From positions 1 through 10,805 of the forward strand of contig CANBUF010000033.1 in the NCBI GenBank assembly GCA_947372575.1: DNA of 10,805 bases. The letters run 5' to 3'. The translations under genes were made by a program, and so were the position numbers. This document shows, piece after piece, positions 1-6,271 of this stretch (position 1 is its first letter; every line of letters starts with the position of its first letter). Source of the stretch: Alcaligenaceae bacterium (lineage in GTDB: Bacteria; Pseudomonadota; Gammaproteobacteria; Burkholderiales; Burkholderiaceae). The notes under the pieces were generated by a model. That model was not told where the DNA came from. It made no database searches and saw only the letters and a list, made by a program, of their open reading frames with translations.

Positions 1-2
1 TA

Positions 3-350
3 GAAGCTGCCAAACGGGCATCGGTTGCGGCCGAAAAAGCGTCCATCGCTGCCAAAAGCAGCGCAGTGGCCGCAAAAGTAGCTGGGTTTGAAAAAGTCAT
101 TGAGGCCGCCGAGGCAGCAGCCATGGCAGCGGGTGCGGCCGCTGAGGCCGCAATAGAGGCTGCTGCAGCGGCCTCAGCCTCAGCTTCAGCTGCTGCTTCG
201 GCTGTCGCGCACCAGGCCGAAGAATCCTCCATACATGCCTCTGCTGAAGCTGCTGAGGCGACCAGACGGGCTGCTGAGTTCGCTGCCGAGGCCGTCAGGA
301 TGTCCAATCTCGCTTCAGAATCCGCACGTAAGGCGAGGGATCACAATTAA
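3..350 (+). CDS. Alanine-rich helical protein, C-terminal part (5' end outside window)
   Basis: The frame is open from the left edge of the window to a TAA at 348-350, so this is the C-terminal ~115 residues of a longer protein. A GTG at 66 is in frame, but nothing marks it as the real start. About 43% of the visible residues are Ala, the rest mostly Glu, Lys, Ser and Arg, with almost no Gly or Pro, so a long continuous helix or alanine coiled coil is expected. The central stretch is uncharged Ala/Ser (EAAAAASASASAAASAVA) and the tail turns basic (ESARKARDHN). No enzyme motif or membrane segment is visible. I do not recognise the family. A structural or cell-envelope coiled-coil protein, or a nucleic-acid-binding tail, are possibilities only. 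Coding is supported by the long open frame and biased composition. Confidence 0.6.
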   Translation, partial: EAAKRASVAAEKASIAAKSSAVAAKVAGFEKVIEAAEAAAMAAGAAAEAAIEAAAAASASASAAASAVAHQAEESSIHASAEAAEATRRAAEFAAEAVRMSNLASESARKARDHN

Positions 351-443
351 ACGCCTCTCTGGTGATTGACTGATTAGGCCGTTGCATTCCAAAAATGACC
401 TTAACATCAGCATGATCCTTGGCCTGGAATGTCATCGAATCCG

Positions 444-490
444 TATATATGCGCTAGAATAAGAATCGTTATCGTTTAGCGCTCTATATA
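444..490. repeat. Imperfect inverted repeat bracketing the Fur site
   Basis: The left arm TATATATGCGCTA (444-456) and right arm TAGCGCTCTATATA (477-490) are complementary at 12 positions, with a short asymmetric bulge (T against TC). They enclose 20 bp carrying most of the Fur-type site. The right arm also contains a perfect 10-bp palindrome, TCTATATAGA (483-492). The arms could form a hairpin in the feoA leader or be an additional protein-binding site. Function is unknown. Confidence 0.5.
455..473 (+). promoter_or_regulatory. Fur-type operator upstream of feoA
   Basis: The 19-mer at 455-473 (TAGAATAAGAATCGTTATC) matches the classical Fur box GATAATGATAATCATTATC at 14 of 19 positions, including the whole TTATC end. 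It lies 29 bp before the feoA start, and its first six bases, TAGAAT, could serve as a -10 element, so iron-loaded Fur would block transcription. I see no good -35 at the matching distance. Iron-responsive Fur repression is well established for feo operons in other bacteria. That this site is used is inference. Confidence 0.7.
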
Positions 491-501
491 GACTTCTCGC
501 A

Positions 502-753
502 ATGGAACAACTGCATCTCGCCAGAATTGGTCGGCCCTATCGCATTATTGCTGTGCGACATAGTGCCGATATGCCTGAGTGTGAGCGCCAGCTCAACGAA
601 CTCGGGTTTCTGCCCGGAGAGCAGATTGTGTTGCTCAGGCGCGCAATGCCGGGTGCGGATCCTTTAGTGGTACGCATCGGCATGTCGACCTTTGCACTCA
701 GGGCTGCTGAGGCTGCCTGTATTGATATTTCTCCCGAGTCCCAACATGAATGA
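502..753 (+). CDS. feoA: Ferrous iron transport protein A (FeoA)
   Basis: This 83-residue cytosolic protein has the size and shape of FeoA, a small SH3-like protein that supports FeoB-dependent Fe(II) uptake. The recognisable family pattern is RQLNELGFLPGEQIVLLRRA (about residues 29-48), then the GADPLVVRIG strand pair and FALRAAEA near residues 63-71. The ATG at 502 is used; the upstream sequence has no strong Shine-Dalgarno. The stop at 751-753 overlaps the start of feoB by 8 bp, which is typical of translational coupling. A Fur-type site lies just upstream. The family is clear. The exact role of FeoA (assembly or regulation of FeoB) is known only in part from other species. Confidence 0.93.
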   Translation: MEQLHLARIGRPYRIIAVRHSADMPECERQLNELGFLPGEQIVLLRRAMPGADPLVVRIGMSTFALRAAEAACIDISPESQHE

Positions 754-2632
754 ATCGCGTGTCTATCTCCACGCTACCGGCCCCTTGGTTGCGTTGGTAG
801 GTAATCCGAACTGCGGCAAAACGGCACTCTTTAATCGTCTGACTGGCAGTCGTCAAAAAGTCGCGAATTATGCCGGTGTGACGGTTGAGCGTAAAGAAGG
901 CCGACTGAGCACCCCAAAGGGTAAAACCTTACGAATTCTGGATTTACCCGGCACGTATAGTTTGTATCCGCGTTCACTGGATGAGCGTGTGACCTGTGAT
1001 GTGCTGGCCGGGCGCGCGCTCGGAGAAAAACTCCCGGATCTTGTTGTTTGTGTGGTGGATGCCACCAATTTGCGCCGTAGTCTGCGCCTTGTACTGGCTG
1101 TGCAACGACTGAATATACCCTTTATCGTTGCCTTGAATATGTCTGATGAGGCCCGAGCCCGCGGCATTCACGTCAACGAGGCCGCACTGTCCCAAGAACT
1201 CGGGGTCGCAGTGGTGTCGACTGTCGCTATTCAGGCCAACGGCGATAGGGACTTACGAAAACTACTGGACAATCCAGCAATCTGGCAGCATCACGTAGAT
1301 ATTCTTGCTGCAGAGGATACCGTGCCGCCCCAGATCCAGCTTGACCATGAGCGGGTCCAACAGATACTGACTCATCTGGATCTTGATCACGTCACACCCG
1401 ACGAAAAAAGTGAACGCATGGATCGCGTTTTATTGCATCCTGTTTTTGGCCCGCTTTTACTTGTTGTGCTTTTGTTTGTTATTTTTCAGGCAATGTTCAG
1501 TTGGGCAGCCGTTCCAATGGAATGGATTAAAGAGTCGACAGTATTTTTGTCTGAACTTGTGGTGCAGTGGCTCCCGGATAACTGGTTGCGCAGTCTGATT
1601 GTGGATGGCGTGATTGCAGGTGCAGGCTCCGTAGTCGTTTTTTTGCCGCAGATCCTGATCCTGTTCGGATTCATCTTGCTGCTTGAGGAGTCTGGTTATT
1701 TGCCTCGGGCGGCTTTTTTGCTGGACCGCCTGATGGGATCGGTTGGTCTGTCTGGCCGCTCCTTTATTCCTTTGTTGTCCAGCTTCGCATGTGCCATCCC
1801 GGGGATTATCGCTATTCGAACGATTCCCAATGCGCGTGACCGCACCGTGACCATGCTGATTGCGCCACTCATGACCTGTTCTGCCAGGCTACCCGTTTAC
1901 GCATTGCTGATTGCGGCCTTTATTCCGCAGAGAATGGTGCTGGGAGTGCTGGAGCTGCAGGGCGTGGTCATGTTCGTGCTGTATCTGGCTGGCATTCTTG
2001 GGGCAATGGGTGTTGCCTGGGTGCTTAAGCGTTTTACAGCAGCCGGACGCCATGTTCGCCCCTTGATGATGGAGTTGCCAACTTACCGAGTGCCGCAGCT
2101 GCGTAATATTGCATTGGGTTTGTGGCAACGCGCCAGATTATTTATGAGCAGGGTGGGCGGCGTGATTATGACCATGACACTTGCGTTGTGGTTTCTGGCA
2201 AGTTTTCCTGGCGCACCTGAGGGGGCTCTGGGAGCTCCGATTGAATACAGTTTTGCAGGCATGATTGGTAAAGCCTTGGCGGTTGTATTGGCGCCGATTG
2301 GATTTAACTGGCAGATCTCTATTGCTCTCGTACCAGGCATGGCTGCGCGCGAAGTCGCAATCAGCGCTCTGGGTACGGTCTATGCGCTATCTGCAACAGG
2401 CCCCGCGGGACCTGACACACTGGGCCCCATGCTTGCCCAGCAGTGGAGTTTACCAACGGCGCTTTCGCTCTTGGCCTGGTATGTCTTTGCGCCGCAGTGC
2501 CTGTCGACGCTGGCTACGATCAAGCGCGAGAGTGGTGGCTGGACGATTCCGCTGATCAGCGTGACGTATCTCTTTGCTCTGGCCTATCTGGCTTCATTTG
2601 TGACTTACCGCTGCGCACTCGCGCTGATGTAA
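746..2632 (+). CDS. feoB: Ferrous iron permease FeoB, GTP-binding
   Basis: FeoB is the inner-membrane Fe(II) transporter with an N-terminal G-protein domain. G motifs are visible: G1 GNPNCGKT (residues 19-26), the G2 Thr in GVTVE (T46), G3 DLPG (66-69) and G4 NMSD (131-134). A helical spacer follows, and from about residue 235 a membrane domain begins with VFGPLLLVVLLFVIF. It includes the two conserved gate segments with Cys, SFACAIPG (C349) and TCSARLPVY (C378), and ends with APQCLSTLATIKRE and a final hydrophobic helix. At 628 residues it is shorter than the ~770-residue E. coli protein, but within the range of shorter FeoB forms. The ATG at 746 was chosen because it overlaps feoA by 8 bp and places G1 normally; a TTG at 692 would add 18 residues with no homology feature. 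No feoC follows. Confidence 0.96.
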   Translation: MNESRVYLHATGPLVALVGNPNCGKTALFNRLTGSRQKVANYAGVTVERKEGRLSTPKGKTLRILDLPGTYSLYPRSLDERVTCDVLAGRALGEKLPDLVVCVVDATNLRRSLRLVLAVQRLNIPFIVALNMSDEARARGIHVNEAALSQELGVAVVSTVAIQANGDRDLRKLLDNPAIWQHHVDILAAEDTVPPQIQLDHERVQQILTHLDLDHVTPDEKSERMDRVLLHPVFGPLLLVVLLFVIFQAMFSWAAVPMEWIKESTVFLSELVVQWLPDNWLRSLIVDGVIAGAGSVVVFLPQILILFGFILLLEESGYLPRAAFLLDRLMGSVGLSGRSFIPLLSSFACAIPGIIAIRTIPNARDRTVTMLIAPLMTCSARLPVYALLIAAFIPQRMVLGVLELQGVVMFVLYLAGILGAMGVAWVLKRFTAAGRHVRPLMMELPTYRVPQLRNIALGLWQRARLFMSRVGGVIMTMTLALWFLASFPGAPEGALGAPIEYSFAGMIGKALAVVLAPIGFNWQISIALVPGMAAREVAISALGTVYALSATGPAGPDTLGPMLAQQWSLPTALSLLAWYVFAPQCLSTLATIKRESGGWTIPLISVTYLFALAYLASFVTYRCALALM

Positions 2633-2642
2633 GCTCTCGTTC

Positions 2643-3635
2643 ATGAAAGAAGTTGTCGTTTTTATTCGTAGTATGCAGTTTTTAGGAACGCAAATCGTTT
2701 CCTATCCGCTGCTATATCAGATTAAGCAGTTCTGGCCGAACTGTCGCTTGCGCGTGGTCGCTCAGGATGACGTAGGCAAGCATTACCTGACTTTGCCCTG
2801 GGTTGATGCCTTTGTGCAGGCAGACAGCTTTGCCGAGGTCTATCACGCCATGCATCACTCAGATGATTTACTGATTGTGCTTCACTTTGCCAGTGACAAG
2901 TACGGCGCAGCAGCCTTGCTCAAAAGACCTAAATATCGCCTGGGCTTTAAATACAAGCGCGTGACAGATTTCGTCTGGACACATTCCCATCGCAAGGATT
3001 TCTCTGAATACATGGGACTGGGCAATATGCAGTTGCTCGCAGCCCTTAAACCCTTCGATCCAGCCGTCAGTGCGCGTCATTGCGTCGAGGTGCTTGCCGG
3101 ACTCGATGGCCAGCAGCCTCCACCAGCAGAGGTTGTACTGATGCCTGGTGGTGGGGCAGGGGATTACAAGCGCTGGCCCATCAGGTATTTTGTTGAGCTG
3201 GCTGACCGTCTCAAACCGTACTTGAATTTTGATGCGACGTTCTGCTTTGTGCTCGGTCCGGACGAGGCGCAGGAATATGAATGGCTGGTGCAGCTGCAAC
3301 GCAAGGATTTCAGCTTTGTGATGACTCGTCCCTTGCCAGAAATCGCTCAGGTCGTGATGACTGCGCAATTGATTGTGGCCAATGATTGTGGTCCTTCACA
3401 TCTCGCACAGTTTTCTGGTAAGCCGTATGTGGGTGTGTTTCATGAGCTCAATCGTGAATGGTTCTGGGCACGTCAAAATAGTGCGGATGTGTTGCCTGCC
3501 GATGGAACGGCTCAAATCAGCCACGTGCTAATACAGGATGTCCTGACAGCGGCCTTGAAGGTGCTCGGCATAACCGATCTGAATCAACCAGGCACTGCTG
3601 CAAATTTGCCTGGTGTATCAGACTGTTTGCAGTAG
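2643..3635 (+). CDS. Glycosyltransferase family 9 (heptosyltransferase-like) protein
   Basis: The 330-residue protein has the GT-B architecture of GT9, the family of LPS heptosyltransferases, which move ADP-heptose onto the lipid A-core at the cytoplasmic face of the inner membrane. The N-terminal Rossmann half starts VVVFIRSMQFLGTQIVSYPLLYQ. The C-terminal half carries the nucleotide-sugar signatures PGGGAGDYKRWP (168-179) and NDCGPSHLAQ (247-256). The usual N-terminal Gly-Asp of heptosyltransferases, whose Asp is the presumed base in WaaC, reads Gly15-Thr16 here, so substrate or activity may differ. There is no signal peptide. It begins 10 bp after feoB with a weak ribosome site, so it is probably cotranscribed with feoAB, though no functional link is obvious. 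GT9 membership is secure; the acceptor and sugar cannot be told from sequence. Confidence 0.85.
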   Translation: MKEVVVFIRSMQFLGTQIVSYPLLYQIKQFWPNCRLRVVAQDDVGKHYLTLPWVDAFVQADSFAEVYHAMHHSDDLLIVLHFASDKYGAAALLKRPKYRLGFKYKRVTDFVWTHSHRKDFSEYMGLGNMQLLAALKPFDPAVSARHCVEVLAGLDGQQPPPAEVVLMPGGGAGDYKRWPIRYFVELADRLKPYLNFDATFCFVLGPDEAQEYEWLVQLQRKDFSFVMTRPLPEIAQVVMTAQLIVANDCGPSHLAQFSGKPYVGVFHELNREWFWARQNSADVLPADGTAQISHVLIQDVLTAALKVLGITDLNQPGTAANLPGVSDCLQ

Positions 3636-3641
3636 GTTTTT
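3595..3641 (+). terminator. Candidate rho-independent terminator at the end of the feo-glycosyltransferase unit
   Basis: CTGCTGCAAA (3595-3604) pairs with TTTGCAGTAG (3626-3635) to give a 10-bp stem with one G-U pair, a 21-nt loop, then G and five Ts (3637-3641). The 3' arm includes the TAG stop of the glycosyltransferase gene. The long loop and modest GC make it weaker than a textbook terminator. A competing hairpin (ACCAGGCA 3587-3594 with TGCCTGGT 3607-3614) shares its bases. Confidence 0.45.
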
Positions 3642-3659
3642 ATTAGTCAAAGCGCCGGT

Positions 3660-3689
3660 TTGCAGGGATCGATAAAAAGCTGCTATACT
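3660..3689 (+). promoter_or_regulatory. Sigma70-type promoter of the tRNA-Arg gene
   Basis: A -35-like TTGCAG (3660-3665) and a strong -10 TATACT (3684-3689) are separated by 18 bp. Transcription would begin around 3696, a few bases before the mature tRNA at 3703. This gives the tRNA its own promoter directly after the candidate terminator of the upstream unit. Confidence 0.65.
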
Positions 3690-3702
3690 TTCGTTCTTCT
3701 CA

Positions 3703-3779
3703 GCGCCCGTAGCTCAGTTGGATAGAGTACTTGGCTACGAACCAAGGGGTCGTGGGTTCAATTCCTGCCGGGCGCACCA
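3703..3779 (+). tRNA. tRNA-Arg (anticodon ACG)
   Basis: A full cloverleaf of 77 nt with encoded CCA is visible. The acceptor GCGCCCG (3703-3709) pairs with CGGGCGC (3769-3775), followed by discriminator A and CCA (3777-3779). The D arm is GCTC/GAGT. The anticodon stem CTTGG/CCAAG encloses the loop CTACGAA with anticodon ACG at 3737-3739. The T arm GTGGG/CCTGC encloses TTCAATT and contains two G-U pairs. The A34 would be deaminated to inosine to read CGU, CGC and CGA. Its own promoter lies upstream and a hairpin downstream. The 3' end of such tRNA genes is a common integration site, but no duplicate of it is seen in this window. Confidence 0.97.
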
Positions 3780-3786
3780 GCATTAC

Positions 3787-3820
3787 CAAAGGGTTACAGA
3801 TTTCGGTCTGTAGCCCTTTG
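3787..3820 (+). terminator. Hairpin terminator after tRNA-Arg
   Basis: The arms AAAGGGTTACAGA (3788-3800) and TCTGTAGCCCTTT (3807-3819) form a 13-bp stem with one G-U pair, extended by C3787-G3820. The loop is TTTCGG. It starts about 8 nt after the tRNA CCA. The following sequence GTCATTTGTTG is only moderately U-rich, so termination efficiency is uncertain, but the position fits a tRNA transcript end. Confidence 0.7.
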
Positions 3821-3931
3821 TCATTTGTTGCACAGCTTGGGCCAATTCCGTTGTGATTGCCCCCGATACTGATTTGTGACAAATGGTATCCAAAACAGCT
3901 CAAACATAGGTCGCACTATTAAAATATTGGA

Positions 3932-4561
3932 ATGAAAACTTTTATTCCACACGCTAGACTGCGATCGCGTATGGCTTCTGTCGAGGCACGCATTGACGCT
4001 ATATTGCCAACGCTCGCAACACGAAGCGACTTACTTGCACTTGAGCTCGCAACCCGCAATCATTTTCTGACACAAGAGATCGCTACCCGCAGCCATTTAT
4101 TGATACTCGAAAATAAACTGTCGGGCGATATAAGTGCGCTCGACAATAAGCTTTCTAGTAATTTGACTGCGCTCGACAATAAGTTATCTGGTAATTTAAT
4201 TGCACTTGAAAATAAAATGTCGAGTGATATGGCTTCACTTGAAAATAAAATGTCGAGTGATATCAGGGCGCTCGACAATAAGCTATCAGGCAATCTGAGC
4301 GGTCTCGACAATAAATTTTTGACTAATTTAAGTGCTCTTGACACTAAGTTTATGTCGGCATTAGGGAGTTTTGAGACGCGTATGCTTAAGTGGTTTGTCA
4401 CTATGGGCATTGGTTTTGCAGCGCTGTGGATCAGTTCACTAGGAATCGTATTTGCATTAGTTGAGGCAGGTGCGGCTCCAGCGCCCCCCAAAGTAGCGCT
4501 TTCCGAGTTTTCCACAATAGATGGGATTAACCGTGTGGATAACTTTTTGACAACACCTTGA
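3932..4561 (+). CDS. Undecad-repeat coiled-coil protein with one C-terminal membrane helix
   Basis: This is a 209-residue protein of unrecognised family. After a short basic start, residues ~28-60 carry three 11-residue units (LATRSDLLALE, LATRNHFLTQE, IATRSHLLILE). From residue 59 come eight tighter 11-residue units of the type LDNKLSGNLTA or LENKMSSDMAS, then a degenerate ninth. Such hendecads form right-handed or nearly straight coiled coils. One membrane helix follows (about residues 150-178, WFVTMGIGFAALWISSLGIVFALVEAG), then a ~30-residue tail beginning APAPPK. Placement in the membrane with a long coiled-coil rod is inferred. The architecture recalls CCDC90/DUF1640-like proteins, but I cannot assign the family. 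The ATG at 3932 gives the longest frame, with a weak upstream ribosome site; ATG 3971 (residue 14) is an alternative. It stands alone between the tRNA and aceA. Confidence 0.8.
   Translation: MKTFIPHARLRSRMASVEARIDAILPTLATRSDLLALELATRNHFLTQEIATRSHLLILENKLSGDISALDNKLSSNLTALDNKLSGNLIALENKMSSDMASLENKMSSDIRALDNKLSGNLSGLDNKFLTNLSALDTKFMSALGSFETRMLKWFVTMGIGFAALWISSLGIVFALVEAGAAPAPPKVALSEFSTIDGINRVDNFLTTP
4106..4369 (+). repeat. Eight 33-bp in-frame tandem repeats
   Basis: Units begin at 4106, 4139, 4172, 4205, 4238, 4271, 4304 and 4337. Most start CTYGAMAATAAR and encode an 11-residue hendecad. The fourth and fifth units share a 28-bp identical stretch (4203-4230 and 4236-4263), while the outer ones are more diverged. 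This pattern suggests expansion by slippage or unequal recombination, so copy number may vary among strains. Confidence 0.9.
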
Positions 4562-4710
4562 GACCCTTATTCTGATTGACTGTCCGGCATGCTGCGTTAA
4601 AGTTGCGCACTGTAACTTGCTGTTCAGTTTGGCCTGGTCAATTGATAAAGATTCCGTGTGGTTTTAAAGACCGTTATTGCATGCTGAGGCTTGTCGAACT
4701 GCGTGTCGGC

Positions 4711-4745
4711 TATCGGCTGATGACTTGCATCGTCACCAGCCGATA
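4711..4745 (-). terminator. Strong hairpin downstream of aceA
   Basis: TATCGGCTGATGAC (4711-4724) and GTCACCAGCCGATA (4732-4745) form a 14-bp stem with a 7-nt loop. Read on the minus strand the single non-Watson-Crick position is a G-U pair, so the hairpin is uninterrupted in the aceA transcript; on the plus strand it is an A-C mismatch. It begins 17 bp past the aceA stop. There is no U tract, so it may act as a 3'-end stabiliser or factor-dependent terminator rather than a classical intrinsic one. The rest of the 201-bp gap (4562-4762) shows nothing I can assign. Confidence 0.55.
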
Positions 4746-4762
4746 ACCCTGCAGCTCAATCT

Positions 4763-6076
4763 TTAGGCAACAGCCCGTATTGGGGTTGACTGCGAACTGA
4801 ACTGCTCTTCTTCGGTCGAGCCAGTTAGCGCTGTAACTGAAGACTTACCGCCCTGTATAACCTGGGTGACTGAATCGAAATACCCAGTCCCCACCTCACG
4901 CTGATGTTTGGTCGCGGTATAACCAAAGCGTTCTGCAGCGAACTCCGCCTCTTGCAGAGGAGCATAGGCAGCCATTCCTTCTTTTGCGTAACGACGTGCC
5001 AGGTCAAACATGCCATAGTTCAGTGAATGAAAGCCTGCTAGCGTGATGAATTGGAACTTGTAGCCCATCGCGCCTAATTCGCGCTGGAATTTGGCGATTG
5101 TGGCGTCGTCGAGGTGACGTTTCCAGTTGAATGACGGTGAACAGTTATAGGCTAATAATTTTTTTGGATAAACACGATGGATCGCCTCGGCGAATTGACG
5201 TGCAAACTCCAGATCTGGTGTACCCGTTTCACACCACACCATATCCGCATAGGCTGCGTAGGCAAGTCCTCTCGAAATCGCCTGATCAATTCCATTGCGC
5301 ACGCGGTAAAAACCTTCACTGGAGCGCTCACCTGTTAGGAATGGTTTGTCATTGTCGTCAATATCGCTTGTCACGAGTGTGGCGGATTCTGCATCGGTAC
5401 GTGCAAGCAAAATGGTAGGCACCCCCATGATGTCTGCTGCCAGCCTGGCTGCGGCGAGTTTTTGGACCGCTTCCTGGGTAGTCACCAGTACTTTTCCACC
5501 CATGTGCCCACATTTTTTGACCGAAGAAAGCTGGTCTTCAAAATGCACACCCGCTGCACCTGCCGCAATCATTGCCTTCATGAGCTCGTGAGCGTTTAGC
5601 ACGCCGCCAAAGCCAGATTCAGCGTCGGCCACGATGGGGGCGTACCAATCGATGGAATGATCGCCCTCGGCATGGTGCAGCTGATCTGCCCGCATCAGTG
5701 CGTTATTGATCCGGCGCACGACACTGGGCACACTTGAGGCAGCATATAAAGACTGATCCGGATACATCTGGCCCGTGTCATTGCCGTCAGCTGCGACCTG
5801 CCAGCCTGAGAGGTAGATCGCTTCCAAGCCTGCTTTGACTTGTTGCATGGCCTGATTGCCAGTTAGCGCACCAAGCGTGTTGATATAGGGTCTTTCGTGC
5901 AACAAGCGCCAGAGTTTTTCTGCACCCTTGTGGGCCAGCGTGTGTTCCACCATCAGCGAGCCACGCAGACGAAATACGTCTCCTGCGGTGTAATCGCGCT
6001 GGATACCTTGCCATCTAGGGTTCTCGTTCCAATCTTCCTGTATGGCTTCAATGGCGGCTGAGTGCTTGTTCATCAT
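4763..6076 (-). CDS. aceA: Isocitrate lyase
   Basis: The 437-residue cytosolic enzyme cleaves isocitrate to glyoxylate and succinate, the first step of the glyoxylate shunt used for growth on acetate, fatty acids and other C2-generating substrates. The catalytic signature KKCGHMGGK is at residues 187-195, with the active-site Cys at 189. Other family landmarks are SGW (90-92), the Mg-binding region [10 protein letters not shown] (149-158), NCSPSFNWK (311-319), [13 protein letters not shown] (345-357) and the end motif TEEEQF (421-426). Length matches the ~430-residue bacterial form. Two adjacent ATGs (6076 and 6073) sit 6 and 9 nt after GGAG (6083-6086), so either could be used. It is divergent from an ScfR/RamB-like regulator, with palindrome-like sites in between. 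No malate synthase gene is adjacent in this window. Confidence 0.98.
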   Translation of the reverse strand: MMNKHSAAIEAIQEDWNENPRWQGIQRDYTAGDVFRLRGSLMVEHTLAHKGAEKLWRLLHERPYINTLGALTGNQAMQQVKAGLEAIYLSGWQVAADGNDTGQMYPDQSLYAASSVPSVVRRINNALMRADQLHHAEGDHSIDWYAPIVADAESGFGGVLNAHELMKAMIAAGAAGVHFEDQLSSVKKCGHMGGKVLVTTQEAVQKLAAARLAADIMGVPTILLARTDAESATLVTSDIDDNDKPFLTGERSSEGFYRVRNGIDQAISRGLAYAAYADMVWCETGTPDLEFARQFAEAIHRVYPKKLLAYNCSPSFNWKRHLDDATIAKFQRELGAMGYKFQFITLAGFHSLNYGMFDLARRYAKEGMAAYAPLQEAEFAAERFGYTATKHQREVGTGYFDSVTQVIQGGKSSVTALTGSTEEEQFSSQSTPIRAVA

Positions 6077-6128
6077 GACGATCTCCGGTTGTTGAAAAAG
6101 TGATGAGTGAACAATAAATCAGCATTTT

Positions 6129-6141
6129 TGTGAATTCCACT
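6129..6141. promoter_or_regulatory. Aligned operator-like site, aceA side
   Basis: TGTGAATTCCACT is a weak palindrome (GTG-N5-CAC) sharing the TGTGAA half-site with the stronger palindrome at 6158-6170. Together TTTTGTGAA (6126-6134) and TTCACAAAA (6165-6173) form a perfect 9-bp inverted repeat. The site lies about 53 bp upstream of the aceA start, near the expected transcription start if the weak minus-strand pair TTGTGA (6171-6166) and TTTATT (6148-6143) is the aceA promoter. Binding by the divergent regulator is inference. Confidence 0.4.
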
Positions 6142-6150
6142 TAATAAAAT

Positions 6151-6179
6151 TTGACAATGTAAATTTCACAAAATATGAT
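6151..6179 (+). promoter_or_regulatory. Near-consensus sigma70 promoter of the divergent regulator
   Basis: A perfect -35 TTGACA (6151-6156) and -10 TATGAT (6174-6179) are 17 bp apart. Initiation is expected near 6186, leaving an ~86-nt leader before the ATG at 6272. The palindrome at 6158-6170 occupies the spacer, so a repressor bound there would exclude RNA polymerase, consistent with autoregulation. Confidence 0.75.
6158..6170. promoter_or_regulatory. Palindromic operator candidate inside the promoter spacer
   Basis: TGTAAATTTCACA is a 13-bp palindrome of the form TGTRAANTTYACA, placed between the -35 and -10 of the regulator promoter. It also overlaps the candidate aceA -35 on the other strand. 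It could serve the adjacent XRE/ScfR-type regulator for both genes. RamB and PrpR, known members of the wider family, bind TTTGCAAA-type palindromes, which this resembles only loosely. Confidence 0.5.
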
Positions 6180-6204
6180 CAAGTAAAGTTTTGTCTAGTG
6201 TGTG

Positions 6205-6256
6205 CGACATCAGGTTTGAGATTTGGCATGAGGTTTGAGATTTTTAACGACATCAG
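6205..6256 (+). repeat. Nested direct repeats in the regulator leader
   Basis: CATNAGGTTTGAGATTT occurs twice (6208-6224 and 6227-6243, differing at one base), a 19-bp period. This pair is flanked by two copies of CGACATCAG (6205-6213 and 6248-6256). All lie between the promoter and the ribosome site of the regulator. They may be binding half-sites on the same helix face, or the trace of a recent duplication. Confidence 0.7.
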
Positions 6257-6271
6257 ACATCCGAGGGTTCC

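Noticed and set aside
385..431. Inverted repeat CATTCCA (385-391) / TGGAATG (425-431) as a terminator of the Ala-rich gene
   Set aside because: The 7-bp arms enclose 33 bp and no T tract follows, so there is no real support for termination.
692..745. Upstream TTG start that would lengthen FeoB by 18 residues
   Set aside because: It lies inside feoA, adds no family feature, and the ATG at 746 gives the usual short overlap and normal G1 position.
2868..3368. A 166-residue minus-strand frame opposite the glycosyltransferase
   Set aside because: The plus strand encodes a clear GT9 protein through the same span; the antisense frame shows no family features.
3700..3903. A 67-residue minus-strand reading frame containing AGIEPTTPWFVAKY
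   Set aside because: It is the antisense of the tRNA-Arg gene, a well-known spurious translation product; the tRNA cloverleaf explains the sequence.
3703..3931. tRNA-Arg as an attachment site of an integrated element
   Set aside because: No integrase and no second copy of the tRNA 3' end is visible in the window.
4106..4369. Possible CRISPR-like or non-coding repeat array
   Set aside because: The 33-bp units are contiguous without spacers and stay in frame within a coding sequence.
4060..4515. A 151-residue minus-strand frame opposite the repeat gene
   Set aside because: It mirrors the 33-bp repeats in antisense; the plus-strand frame has the coherent hendecads and membrane helix.
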